Source: Psychrobacter immobilis (GTDB lineage: Bacteria; Pseudomonadota; Gammaproteobacteria; Pseudomonadales; Moraxellaceae). Taken from it: a stretch of 64,000 nt of DNA. Both the position numbers and the translations under genes were made by a program. The notes beneath the pieces were generated by a model that saw only the letters and a list, made by a program, of their open reading frames with translations, was not told the origin of the DNA and ran no database searches. Below, one piece after another: positions 9,601 to 17,541 of this stretch; the stretch's first letter is position 1; every line of letters begins with the position of its first letter. Location: positions 30,384 through 94,383 of the forward strand of contig NZ_CAJGZQ010000015.1 in NCBI RefSeq assembly GCF_904846185.1. Direction: 5' to 3'.

Positions 9601-10557
9601 ATGAGCGACAAAAAAAATAGCCCTAATGAGCAGTTAGAGGCAAATTTAGCCAAAATTGCTAATACTAAGCCACGTAAGCGTATGCGTAAAGATAATATCT
9701 ACGAGCGTTTCATCACGCGTGTCGAAAATGTTGATAGTAATGAGGATAACCCTGCTTTCAAAGAAAATGCATTAAAACCACTAAAGAATACCAACCATCT
9801 TTCATCGTATGAGCCATTAAGCGCCACAGAGCTAGAATTATTTGCTAATTTAGAGCAAGAAAGCGTGAGCACAGGTATTCATGTAGATTTTTCTGATGAC
9901 GATAAAGACGAGGGTTTTTCGACAAATCATGCACCGCTAGCTAATACTGACAACTCTTTAGATTCTGATGCAAGTAACGATAAATCTTCTTTATATATCG
10001 CTGACAGCGCGAATGCTGATGATTTAAAACGTCAAGATTCAGAAAGATTAGCAGCTGAAAAAGTTAGAAACGAACAACTATCTAATGATAACGAGACTGT
10101 AAATGACAATGCCACTGTTAAACAATTAGTAAAATCAAAGGAAAAGCAAGTAAGTAGCAAAAAACCGCTTATTATTGGCATGATATTTGGCTCATTATTG
10201 ATTGCTATTATTGTAGCAACACTGATTTTCACCGGTGTTCTATCGACCTCAACGAAAACGATTGCACCTGATAGTGCAGAGACGAAAACAACAACGACAG
10301 ATGCAGCACCAGCTGTTAGCACTGGCAAAGCAGTAGTAACCGATGACAACCAACCTTCTGCTGATACAGGCGCGATAGACAAATCGACAGTGATATCGCA
10401 ACCAGAGGAATTCCCCACTGAGAATCCAGACACTAATCCTAATGGGGTAGAGACTACTGAAGCCCCATCGACCATGCCAGCAGCTGAGGCAGCCATCACT
10501 TATGATGACTTTAGAGAAGAATCCCAAAGTACCTTGTATCGTGAGACCAATGATTAG
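9601..10557 (+). CDS. Single-pass membrane protein with C-terminal DFRxE/LYRE motif (long paralogue)
   Basis: I do not recognise a named family. The 318-residue protein has a basic patch near residues 23-30 (KPRKRMRK), a long Ser/Asn/Asp-rich and probably disordered cytoplasmic part, one membrane segment at about 189-213 (IIGMIFGSLLIAIIVATLIF), then a Thr/Ala/Pro-rich periplasmic linker. The C-terminus carries the motif AITYDDFREESQSTLYRE at residues 298-315. The next gene encodes a shorter protein with two copies of this motif, so the two are paralogues. The architecture (cytoplasmic tail, TM, flexible linker, terminal helix) suggests a tethered peptide that docks to a periplasmic partner; this is inference. 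The ATG at 9601 has only a weak ribosome-binding site. Confidence 0.7.
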   Translation: MSDKKNSPNEQLEANLAKIANTKPRKRMRKDNIYERFITRVENVDSNEDNPAFKENALKPLKNTNHLSSYEPLSATELELFANLEQESVSTGIHVDFSDDDKDEGFSTNHAPLANTDNSLDSDASNDKSSLYIADSANADDLKRQDSERLAAEKVRNEQLSNDNETVNDNATVKQLVKSKEKQVSSKKPLIIGMIFGSLLIAIIVATLIFTGVLSTSTKTIAPDSAETKTTTTDAAPAVSTGKAVVTDDNQPSADTGAIDKSTVISQPEEFPTENPDTNPNGVETTEAPSTMPAAEAAITYDDFREESQSTLYRETND

Positions 10558-10897
10558 GGTCTGTTGGACATTCATCATTTCAACTAGTCATTTAATCTAA
10601 GGCATATTCTCAATTCAAATGGACTGAATTTTGCCAAGCAGTGTTAAATATCTGCTTAATACCTCGAGATAACCTGTGCTATTTTGCTTATTAGACTGCA
10701 ATTCATCTCATTTTTATCACCATTTTTCAAATTGCTCATCAGCAACTAGCCATACAATAATAGTGCTTTCAAGCCGCTTATCAGTCAATTCTATCGCTCA
10801 TACCAAAAATCATTGCAACATACCCGAGAGCCCGTATCCTAAGATCAAGGATACGGTGATAGGCCGTTCATAACATGGATTGACTCGGTATTGAATT
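10558..10897. other. Spacer between the two DFRxE/LYRE genes
   Basis: These 340 bp carry no convincing gene. Near the end lies a perfect 9-bp inverted repeat (annotated separately). Confidence 0.4.
10832..10856. promoter_or_regulatory. Perfect inverted repeat upstream of the short paralogue
   Basis: CCGTATCCT and AGGATACGG are separated by 7 nt and lie 42 bp before the start codon at 10898. No T-run follows, so it is not a standard intrinsic terminator. It could be an operator or a leader hairpin. Confidence 0.45.
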
Positions 10898-11413
10898 ATG
10901 ACTATCTCAGACAATAAAAATGATATCAATAAAAGTGTTGGCTTATCCAGTAATTCTAATAACGAGCCACTATTAGCAACCGACACCGCAAAGCTAGCAA
11001 AAGGCAGTTTGCTGAGTCATGTAAAATGGTTTGCCATAGTGGGCGTCTTGTTGTTAACGACTATATTCGTGTCGGCTCGTTTTTTTTCAACAATCCCTCA
11101 AACATCCATGGTAAGTGTTCATGTACCTGTTACGGTAGCTACTCATCAAATCAACGAGACGGCAGCAGATAGTTCACAGCTAGCAAAAGTTAAAAATAAT
11201 CACAATCAGGCTAATGTTGAAGCTAAGCATGCTCAAGCCAAGAATGCTATTAGTTATGGTGATTTTAGACAGGAAGCACAGAATATCTTATATCGTGAGG
11301 CAGAAGCGTCTGTCTCACGTGTGAACCTAAATACAGCTAGCATTGAGCCTGCCATTAGTCATGAAGATTTTAGAGTAGAAGCAAAAAATATCTTATACCG
11401 TGAGGAAAAATAA
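10898..11413 (+). CDS. Single-pass membrane protein with two DFRxE/LYRE motifs (short paralogue)
   Basis: The 171-residue protein has an Asn/Ser-rich N-terminus, one membrane segment at about 43-62 (KWFAIVGVLLLTTIFVSA), an Asn/His/Ala-rich linker and two copies of the motif seen once in the preceding gene: AISYGDFRQEAQNILYRE at 117-134 and AISHEDFRVEAKNILYRE at 152-169. The three copies share A-I-[ST]-[YH]-x-DFR-x-E-[AS]-[QK]-x-x-LYRE. DNA copies of the motif differ mainly at third codon positions, which indicates selection on the peptide. Family and function are unknown. The region after it is a gene graveyard, so it is the last intact gene of the pair. Confidence 0.7.
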   Translation: MTISDNKNDINKSVGLSSNSNNEPLLATDTAKLAKGSLLSHVKWFAIVGVLLLTTIFVSARFFSTIPQTSMVSVHVPVTVATHQINETAADSSQLAKVKNNHNQANVEAKHAQAKNAISYGDFRQEAQNILYREAEASVSRVNLNTASIEPAISHEDFRVEAKNILYREEK

Positions 11414-11448
11414 TCAAGTTTATAGGCTAACAGTCACTTTGGTTAATG

Positions 11449-11862
11449 CTAATTGATAGTGGACTTAACCATATTTTTAATTTCAATGACACTTAATATC
11501 TGCTGACCATCTGCAACCAGCAGTAGCGTACTACCACGGCGTGCCACTTCTGGTAATTGTTGTTCTAAATCCATAGTACATCGACGTCGCCAGCAGCTTC
11601 CACCGCTCGTCCCAAGATCACAATGTCGCCAGCAGCTTCCACCGCTCGTCCCAAGATCACAATCACCTTAGCTTGAGCATCCAGCTCATGACTACTACGC
11701 TAATCGTTGTCGAAATTAAGCAAACTAACAAAGCCACTGAAATAAAAATAGCAATGAGTTTGCCTTTTGAGAGGACGGCAATATAGTCAGTTCAATCTCA
11801 TTTGGCGTTCTGGTACGTTTGGCATCTTCTATCGTACCAAAGCCATCATATGCTCTAAGAAG
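11449..11862 (-). pseudogene. Relic of kdpB (potassium-transporting P-type ATPase subunit)
   Basis: Reading the minus strand, three pieces appear in the order expected of KdpB: FLEHMMALVR (11833-11862), EDAKRTRTPNEIELTILP (about 11776-11829) and, after a large deletion, LPEVARRGSTLLLVADGQ followed by ILSVIEIKNMVK (11449-11574). Stops and frame changes separate them. RTPNEI is characteristic of KdpB. No kdpA, kdpC or kdpD is nearby. The relic contains a perfect 39-bp tandem duplication. The assignment rests on motif memory, not on a search. Confidence 0.6.
11586..11663. repeat. Perfect 39-bp tandem duplication
   Basis: Two identical 39-bp units (11586-11624 and 11625-11663) lie head to tail inside the kdpB relic. 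As 39 is a multiple of three, the duplication keeps the frame and would repeat 13 residues (containing ILGRAVEAAGD on the minus strand). The identity of the copies implies a recent event. Confidence 0.95.
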
Positions 11863-12030
11863 CCTTGTTCAGGCGCTTGGGTGATATGAATAATATATCA
11901 GTGTTGAGCCATATAGAAAGCTATTAATTGAATTATGGATACCGCTTAGATATCAAATCTTGAGTGACGCTGGAGTAGTATTTTTTCGGAAGCACTAGGG
12001 GTTTTCGATATTGTAAATAATTATAGAAAC

Positions 12031-12049
12031 AAAAATGATTATCATTTAC
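12031..12049. promoter_or_regulatory. Fur box upstream of the siderophore receptor
   Basis: The 19-bp site AAAAATGATTATCATTTAC matches the Fur consensus GATAATGATNATCATTATC at 15 of 19 positions and lies 89 bp before the receptor start codon. Iron-dependent repression is the expected consequence. Confidence 0.75.
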
Positions 12050-12137
12050 AATATTGTTCACAAAGTTAGTACACACAGCATTATTAGCTAAATATAACGT
12101 TTACCACTCTTTGATCCTCCAATTAAGTGAAGTGAAT

Positions 12138-14528
12138 ATGAAACGCCACCATCAAGTTGCTCTATCCTTTCTTACCCTTTGTATCAGCCAGCAACTATAT
12201 GCACAAAACAATGTCAGTGCTATGGACATCGCTTCAAATACGATTCTTTCAGAAGACTTAGCTGTCAACGCCGCCTCAAGTGAGTTACCAAACGTGACTT
12301 TAGATACCATTACGGTCACTGCTAAAGCAAGGACAGGAACGGCTCTGGCACAAAAAATTAGTGAGATGCCCGCCGTCACACAGGTAATTACCGAAAATGA
12401 GCTACAAATGCAGGCGACAGGCAATCGTACTACTGGAGATATATTGGCTCAGCTGATCCCAAGTTTGGGGGCAAGCAGCGGCTCAACCAGTAACTATGGC
12501 ACTACCATGCATGGCCGTCCCGTGCAGTTTTTGCTGAATGGTGTGCCATTGAGTGGCTCACGCAGCCTTTCACGCGAGCTAAACAGTATCGACCCTGCGC
12601 AGCTTGAGCGGGTAGAGGTGCTCTCTGGTGCGACCAGTATTTATGGGGCTGGCGCGGCTGGTGGTCTGATTAATCTCGTCACAAAATCTATGGTAGGTTA
12701 TGGCTCTATCAGGCAAACCAGAGTCGGCGTCAGTAGCAGTCGTAATTTTGACTCAGATTCATTAGGTTATCATGTGGGGCAAACATTGGGTTATGGCGGT
12801 GAGCGAGTCTATGGTCGCCTAGATGTGGATTATGATCGTAAGGGCGGCAAATTCGATAGCCACGATAATCGCATCAGTCCAGACGTCAATCAAACTGACC
12901 AACAAGATACCGAGTCGCTAAGTATTAACGGTAGCTTGGGTATAGAGCTCACTGACAGCCAACGTCTTGATTTGGCAGTGACTTACTATAATGATGAGCA
13001 GGATACTGACTATGGTCCAGATTATGGTAAAAATTTACAAGTATTATTAAAACCGAAAAAATTACCACCATCTTTAAAAGCGATTGATGGCGCTGAAGTA
13101 GAAAACGAGCCTTATACCACCAAAACATCAGTGAACCTTAACTATAATAATGATGATATTGCAGGCTCAAATTTGAGCGTCACAGGGTACTATCGAGACG
13201 AAAAAGGCCGTTTTTACCCTTCTGGGAAAAGTGCAGCAGACCAAGCAGCTGAAGTTTGGGCTGCCAATGGTCTGACTGATAAAGACACGCTAGGTAAGCT
13301 GTTGAGCGCAGCAACATTCGTCACTCAATCAGAAGCAGATATTGAGGTGATGGGTTTGCGTGCCGCTATGCAAACGGATAGTGAAATTGCGGGTAAAAAG
13401 ACACTGTTTAGCTATGGGGCTGATTTTGAACGCGAAAAAAGTGAGCAAACCTATGAAGGGCAAGACTTAAACACGTTTCTTGCTAGTAATGGTTTGAGCG
13501 CTCAAACCAACGGACTATCTTATAATGGTGGACCAGATACCACCATTGATAAATGGGGCGCTTTTGTCAATGCCGATATAGATATCACTGATAAATGGCA
13601 TACCAGTGCTGGCGTGCGCTATCAAAAATTGAAAGCAGAAACGGCTACTTTCACGCCCATTTATGAGCAATTGCTCGAAGAGTATTTTAATGATCCTCGC
13701 ATCAGTGGTGTCAGCGATGCTTATGGCATTGACTATCAGGCTGGTCAAGTGGAAAAGGGCAATACAGACCACGATAAAACCCTATTTAATATCGGTACCA
13801 GCTATCAATTAACCCCAAATGACCAAGTATTTGCCAATTTTTCACAAGGCTTTACCACTGCTGACATTCAGCGTGCGCTACGTGATGTACGGGCAGGCTT
13901 TGTCGTCAACTCAGACAATGTACAACCTATCGCAATCGACAATTACGAGTTGGGCTGGCAGGGCAAGCATGGCAATACTGCTGCACGATTGAGCGGTTTT
14001 TATAATAAATCAGATAAAACGGTACGCTTTACCAATGACTATACGGTAGAAGTGGTCGATACTGATGAGCGCGTCTACGGAATAGAAGGTTCGCTCAGCC
14101 ATGATATTGATGATCAATGGCAATTGGGTGGCAGTGTTGCCTATACTCGTGGTCAGTATGATAAAGATGGTGATTGGTTGGAGCTTGATGCCGTACGCTT
14201 GACACCCCTTAAAGGCACGGCATTTACACAATATAACTTCGATGAAGGCAGCAATGTACGTCTACAAGCATTAGCAATTGGCGGTGATAATAAAGCCTTT
14301 AAGGATCAACAAAAAGATCCTGATTCTAGTGCATTACCAGTCACAGGTTATATGACACTTGATGTATTAGGACAAGTCAAAATGCCGGTAGGTCGAGTAG
14401 ACTATGGGATTTATAACTTACTCAATAAGGATTATCTAACGGTCTATCATCAAACAACCTATGGCGATTTGAATCGTTTGCCTGCATCGGGTACAACTTA
14501 CGGGTTGAGCTACACTGTGGATTATTAA
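12138..14528 (+). CDS. TonB-dependent ferric hydroxamate-siderophore receptor, IutA-like
   Basis: The ATG at 12138 gives a 796-residue precursor with a signal peptide ending near AQ (residue 23), then a TonB box DTITVTA at about 56-62, a plug domain and a beta-barrel ending in an aromatic residue (TVDY). The plug strongly resembles the aerobactin receptor IutA: NYGTTMHGRPVQFLLNGVPL and LNSIDPAQLERVEVLSGATS. It would import a ferric hydroxamate siderophore across the outer membrane with TonB energy. A Fur box lies upstream. No siderophore biosynthesis genes or periplasmic permease are adjacent, so it may serve xenosiderophore uptake. The longer frame from 12054 adds 28 residues before the signal peptide and is rejected. 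Confidence 0.88.
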   Translation: MKRHHQVALSFLTLCISQQLYAQNNVSAMDIASNTILSEDLAVNAASSELPNVTLDTITVTAKARTGTALAQKISEMPAVTQVITENELQMQATGNRTTGDILAQLIPSLGASSGSTSNYGTTMHGRPVQFLLNGVPLSGSRSLSRELNSIDPAQLERVEVLSGATSIYGAGAAGGLINLVTKSMVGYGSIRQTRVGVSSSRNFDSDSLGYHVGQTLGYGGERVYGRLDVDYDRKGGKFDSHDNRISPDVNQTDQQDTESLSINGSLGIELTDSQRLDLAVTYYNDEQDTDYGPDYGKNLQVLLKPKKLPPSLKAIDGAEVENEPYTTKTSVNLNYNNDDIAGSNLSVTGYYRDEKGRFYPSGKSAADQAAEVWAANGLTDKDTLGKLLSAATFVTQSEADIEVMGLRAAMQTDSEIAGKKTLFSYGADFEREKSEQTYEGQDLNTFLASNGLSAQTNGLSYNGGPDTTIDKWGAFVNADIDITDKWHTSAGVRYQKLKAETATFTPIYEQLLEEYFNDPRISGVSDAYGIDYQAGQVEKGNTDHDKTLFNIGTSYQLTPNDQVFANFSQGFTTADIQRALRDVRAGFVVNSDNVQPIAIDNYELGWQGKHGNTAARLSGFYNKSDKTVRFTNDYTVEVVDTDERVYGIEGSLSHDIDDQWQLGGSVAYTRGQYDKDGDWLELDAVRLTPLKGTAFTQYNFDEGSNVRLQALAIGGDNKAFKDQQKDPDSSALPVTGYMTLDVLGQVKMPVGRVDYGIYNLLNKDYLTVYHQTTYGDLNRLPASGTTYGLSYTVDY

Positions 14529-14615
14529 AAATAATATCAGACCAGTTTTTATTGCCCATAAAAAACTCTTCACTATCTCTTTAATTTTAAGACCGCTTTA
14601 TTAGTTTTTTTATAT

Positions 14616-14665
14616 ACATCAAAAACAGGCTTATTACTTAGTAGTAGTAAGCCTGTTTTTGATGT
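14616..14665. terminator. Bidirectional terminator overlapping the 3' end of the LysR gene
   Basis: An 18-bp perfect inverted repeat (14616-14633 and 14648-14665, core AAAAACAGGCTTA/TAAGCCTGTTTTT) separates the convergent receptor and LysR genes. The right arm lies inside the last codons of the LysR gene, so the hairpin also encodes its terminal QAYYY residues. Confidence 0.8.
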
Positions 14666-15543
14666 AATGAGTCTCGTAAATGTGCAACGAGCAGTTTTAA
14701 CTTTTGATCCGGTTGTCTGGCCTTAGGATAAACCGCATATAGGCCAAGCTTCTTGCTGGTAAAACATTGTAAAATCTGCGTGAGTGTATTTTTCTGTATC
14801 TCCTCATAGATCAACACTTGTGGTAAAAAAGCGATACCTAAATCGCTAAGCGCGGCTTGTTTAATTGCACTCAGATGATTGCTATGAAACCGACCATGGA
14901 CAGATATTAATTGCTCTTTGCCGTCTATATATAGCGGCCATGTACTGTTAGCCGTATTATCAAACTTGTAAACTAAGCACTCATGATTCTGTAACTGTTC
15001 AGGAGTTTGAGGCGTACCATGTTGCTTTAAATAGGCTGGAGTCGCGCATATAATCCACTGGCTATCTATAAGGCGCCTTGCAATGAGTGAAGAATCTTCA
15101 AGCACAGCGGTCCTTAGTGCCAAATCAAATCCTTCCTCTATCAAGTCAACCAATCGATTGGTAATTTGTAACTCTACTGATACTTCAGGGTGTTGTTTAC
15201 AGAATTCGGCAATAGATTCGCTAAATATAAAATTCGCAGAGACCACAGGCATAGTTATACGTATATGGCCTTTCATATCTTCGCCGTAACCCGTGACAGC
15301 ATTTTCAGCTTCTTGAAAGGCGGATTTAGCAATTTTAGCTTTGTTATAAAGCGCCCTGCCTGCATCGGTTAAGCTCAACTTTCTAGTGGTTCTATAAAGC
15401 AGTTGTGTATTTAAGTTCTCTTCTAATCTCGCAATGCGCTTGCTCACTACTGAGTTCGTCAATGATAATTTTTCAGCGACTCTAGAAAATGACCCTTCTT
15501 CAACAACTTGAACGAATAAAATCATGTCGTCAGCTTTGGTCAC
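14638..15543 (-). CDS. LysR-family regulator divergent from the lactate operon
   Basis: The 301-residue protein has a LysR winged helix (MTKADDMILFVQVVEEGSFSRVAEKL) and an effector-binding domain with the normal length. It is divergent from the lactate permease gene across about 290 bp, the usual arrangement for a LysR activator and its target. Lactate operons are more often controlled by GntR-type LldR, which is absent here. That it senses lactate is inference from position only. Its stop codon falls within a terminator hairpin. Confidence 0.85.
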   Translation of the reverse strand: MTKADDMILFVQVVEEGSFSRVAEKLSLTNSVVSKRIARLEENLNTQLLYRTTRKLSLTDAGRALYNKAKIAKSAFQEAENAVTGYGEDMKGHIRITMPVVSANFIFSESIAEFCKQHPEVSVELQITNRLVDLIEEGFDLALRTAVLEDSSLIARRLIDSQWIICATPAYLKQHGTPQTPEQLQNHECLVYKFDNTANSTWPLYIDGKEQLISVHGRFHSNHLSAIKQAALSDLGIAFLPQVLIYEEIQKNTLTQILQCFTSKKLGLYAVYPKARQPDQKLKLLVAHLRDSLHQKQAYYY

Positions 15544-15837
15544 ACTTGTTCTCCAATTGCAGTAATGTGTTTCTAATTATAGCAAAAAAGGAAAATAACA
15601 TTGTCCATTGATGCAATATATCAATGAATTAACAAGGCGTAGACTATTCCAGGGCGTTTTTAACATTGGGACATAAACTGTCGCAAGTCGTGCTCGGCTT
15701 TGTCTACAAGACAGCTTTAGTAAATAAGCAGTCCCTATTTGTGAATATTTAATACAACTTAGTCATCATAGATTCGTCAAAATAAAGGCTTCGATGACTT
15801 GGTTCAGGGAAGATCACACAATCAAAAGGATGTAATT

Positions 15838-17541
15838 TTGAATCAAACAATATATGGGCTTTTGGCATTACTGCCAATCGTTCTCTGTGGTATTTTTCTG
15901 ATAGGTTTGCAATGGTCAGCTAAAAAAACAATGCCAATAATTTTAGTGGTTACCGCTGCGCTTGCCATTTTTATATGGGATATGACGCTTAACCGAGTGT
16001 CATCATCTATTATTCAGGGTTTGGTCATTACGGTTTCGGTATTGTGGATAGTCTTTGGTGCTATTTTTTTGTTGAATACATTAAAACATACTGGTGCAAT
16101 CGCCGTTATCCGTGCTGGGTTTACCAATGTATCGCCAGATAGGCGTGTGCAAGCCATTATTATTGCATGGTGCTTTGGCTGCTTTCTTGAGGGTGCCTCT
16201 GGTTTTGGTACAGCTGCCGCTATTGCAGCGCCTTTGCTGGTGGCAGTAGGATTTCCGGCGCTGGGTGCAGTGTTGATGGGAATGATGATACAAAGTACAC
16301 CTGTATCATTTGGTGCGGTCGGTACGCCTATTGTGATAGGGGTAAATGATGGGTTAGATAAAGCTGCCATTAGCGCTCAACTGGCACAAGAAGGAGTACA
16401 GTGGGGCGAATTTTTACAACTGATTACCAGTCAAGTCGCCATTATTCACGGTGTCATTGGTACGTTTATGCCCCTGTTTATGGTGATGATGCTCACCCGC
16501 TTTTTTGGTGAGAATAAAAGCTGGAAAGAAGGCTTCGCTATTTGGCCGTTTGCGATTTTTGCAGGCTTGGCATTTACAATCCCTTATATGATAACCGGTG
16601 TTTTTTTAGGGCCAGAGTTTCCGTCACTGGTCGGTGGCTTGGTCAGTATTACTATTGTTGTTAATGCTGCTAAAAGAGGGTTTTTGGTGCCAAAAACCAC
16701 ATGGGATTTTGAACCGCAAAAAAACTGGCCGAGTGAATGGCTTGGTAAGTTAGTGGTCAGTAAAGAAGATATTACGCTGACCTTGAGTGATAAGAAGATG
16801 TCCACCCTTATGGCGTGGTTCCCTTATTTACTGGTTGCCCTTTTACTGGTGTTTTCAAGAGTATTTACAGGCTTTCAGTCTTTACTTAACAGTGTGGCAG
16901 TAGACCTAACCTCGATTTTAGGTGAGACAGATATCAGTGCCAGTTTTAGTCCTTTATACTTACCAGGTGGCTTGTTACTAATTAGTGCTTTGGTTGCCGC
17001 CGCTTTTCAAACTAGAAAGTCCGTCAGCGCATTAAACAGTGCCTTTAAAGAATCAGGCAAAACTGTACTAGGGGCAGGTTTTGTACTTATCTTTACGATT
17101 CCAATGGTTAGAATTTTTATCAATTCCGGCATAAACTTATCAGATGTGGCGAGTATGCCAGTCGCCAGTGCAGAGTTGTTTTCAGGTACTTTTGGCAATG
17201 TTTTTCCATTGATTGGTCCAACCATTGGAGCGTTAGGAGCCTTTATCGCGGGTTCTAATACCGTATCTAACATGATGTTCAGTCAATTTCAGTATGAAGC
17301 GGCGATGAGCTTAAATATTTCACCCTCTTTAATCATAGCGGCTCAGGCTGTTGGTGCGGCAGCCGGTAATATGATTGCCATACACAATGTAGTGGCGGCA
17401 TCAGCTACGGTGGGTTTACTTGGTATGGAGGGCTCGACGCTTCGTCGTACTATTTTACCTACCCTATATTATGTGTTGTTCTGTGGCATCATCGTCATGG
17501 CCGCCATTTACATTTTTGGTTTTCAAGGGCCCTTAGCATGA
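15838..17541 (+). CDS. lldP: Lactate permease (LctP/LldP family)
   Basis: The protein is a polytopic membrane carrier of the L-lactate permease family that imports lactate with protons. Visible family segments are CFGCFLEGASGFGTAAAIAAP, STPVSFGAVGTPIVIGV and, near the C-terminus, GSNTVSNMMFSQFQ. The most plausible start is a TTG at 15838 (MNQTIYGLLALLPI, 567 residues) because AAAAGGA lies seven bases upstream; a TTG at 15799 would add 13 unlikely residues. The stop overlaps the dld start by four bases (ATGA), indicating translational coupling. It is the first gene of permease-dld-lldD. Confidence 0.93.
   Translation: MNQTIYGLLALLPIVLCGIFLIGLQWSAKKTMPIILVVTAALAIFIWDMTLNRVSSSIIQGLVITVSVLWIVFGAIFLLNTLKHTGAIAVIRAGFTNVSPDRRVQAIIIAWCFGCFLEGASGFGTAAAIAAPLLVAVGFPALGAVLMGMMIQSTPVSFGAVGTPIVIGVNDGLDKAAISAQLAQEGVQWGEFLQLITSQVAIIHGVIGTFMPLFMVMMLTRFFGENKSWKEGFAIWPFAIFAGLAFTIPYMITGVFLGPEFPSLVGGLVSITIVVNAAKRGFLVPKTTWDFEPQKNWPSEWLGKLVVSKEDITLTLSDKKMSTLMAWFPYLLVALLLVFSRVFTGFQSLLNSVAVDLTSILGETDISASFSPLYLPGGLLLISALVAAAFQTRKSVSALNSAFKESGKTVLGAGFVLIFTIPMVRIFINSGINLSDVASMPVASAELFSGTFGNVFPLIGPTIGALGAFIAGSNTVSNMMFSQFQYEAAMSLNISPSLIIAAQAVGAAAGNMIAIHNVVAASATVGLLGMEGSTLRRTILPTLYYVLFCGIIVMAAIYIFGFQGPLA

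Noticed and set aside
10032..10578. Minus-strand frames within the first DFRxE/LYRE gene
   Set aside because: They are antisense to the Ser/Asp/Thr-rich coding sequence; the plus-strand paralogue comparison supports the plus-strand gene.
16014..16370. Minus-strand open frames within the lactate permease gene
   Set aside because: They mirror hydrophobic codons of the permease and have no ribosome-binding site or family feature.
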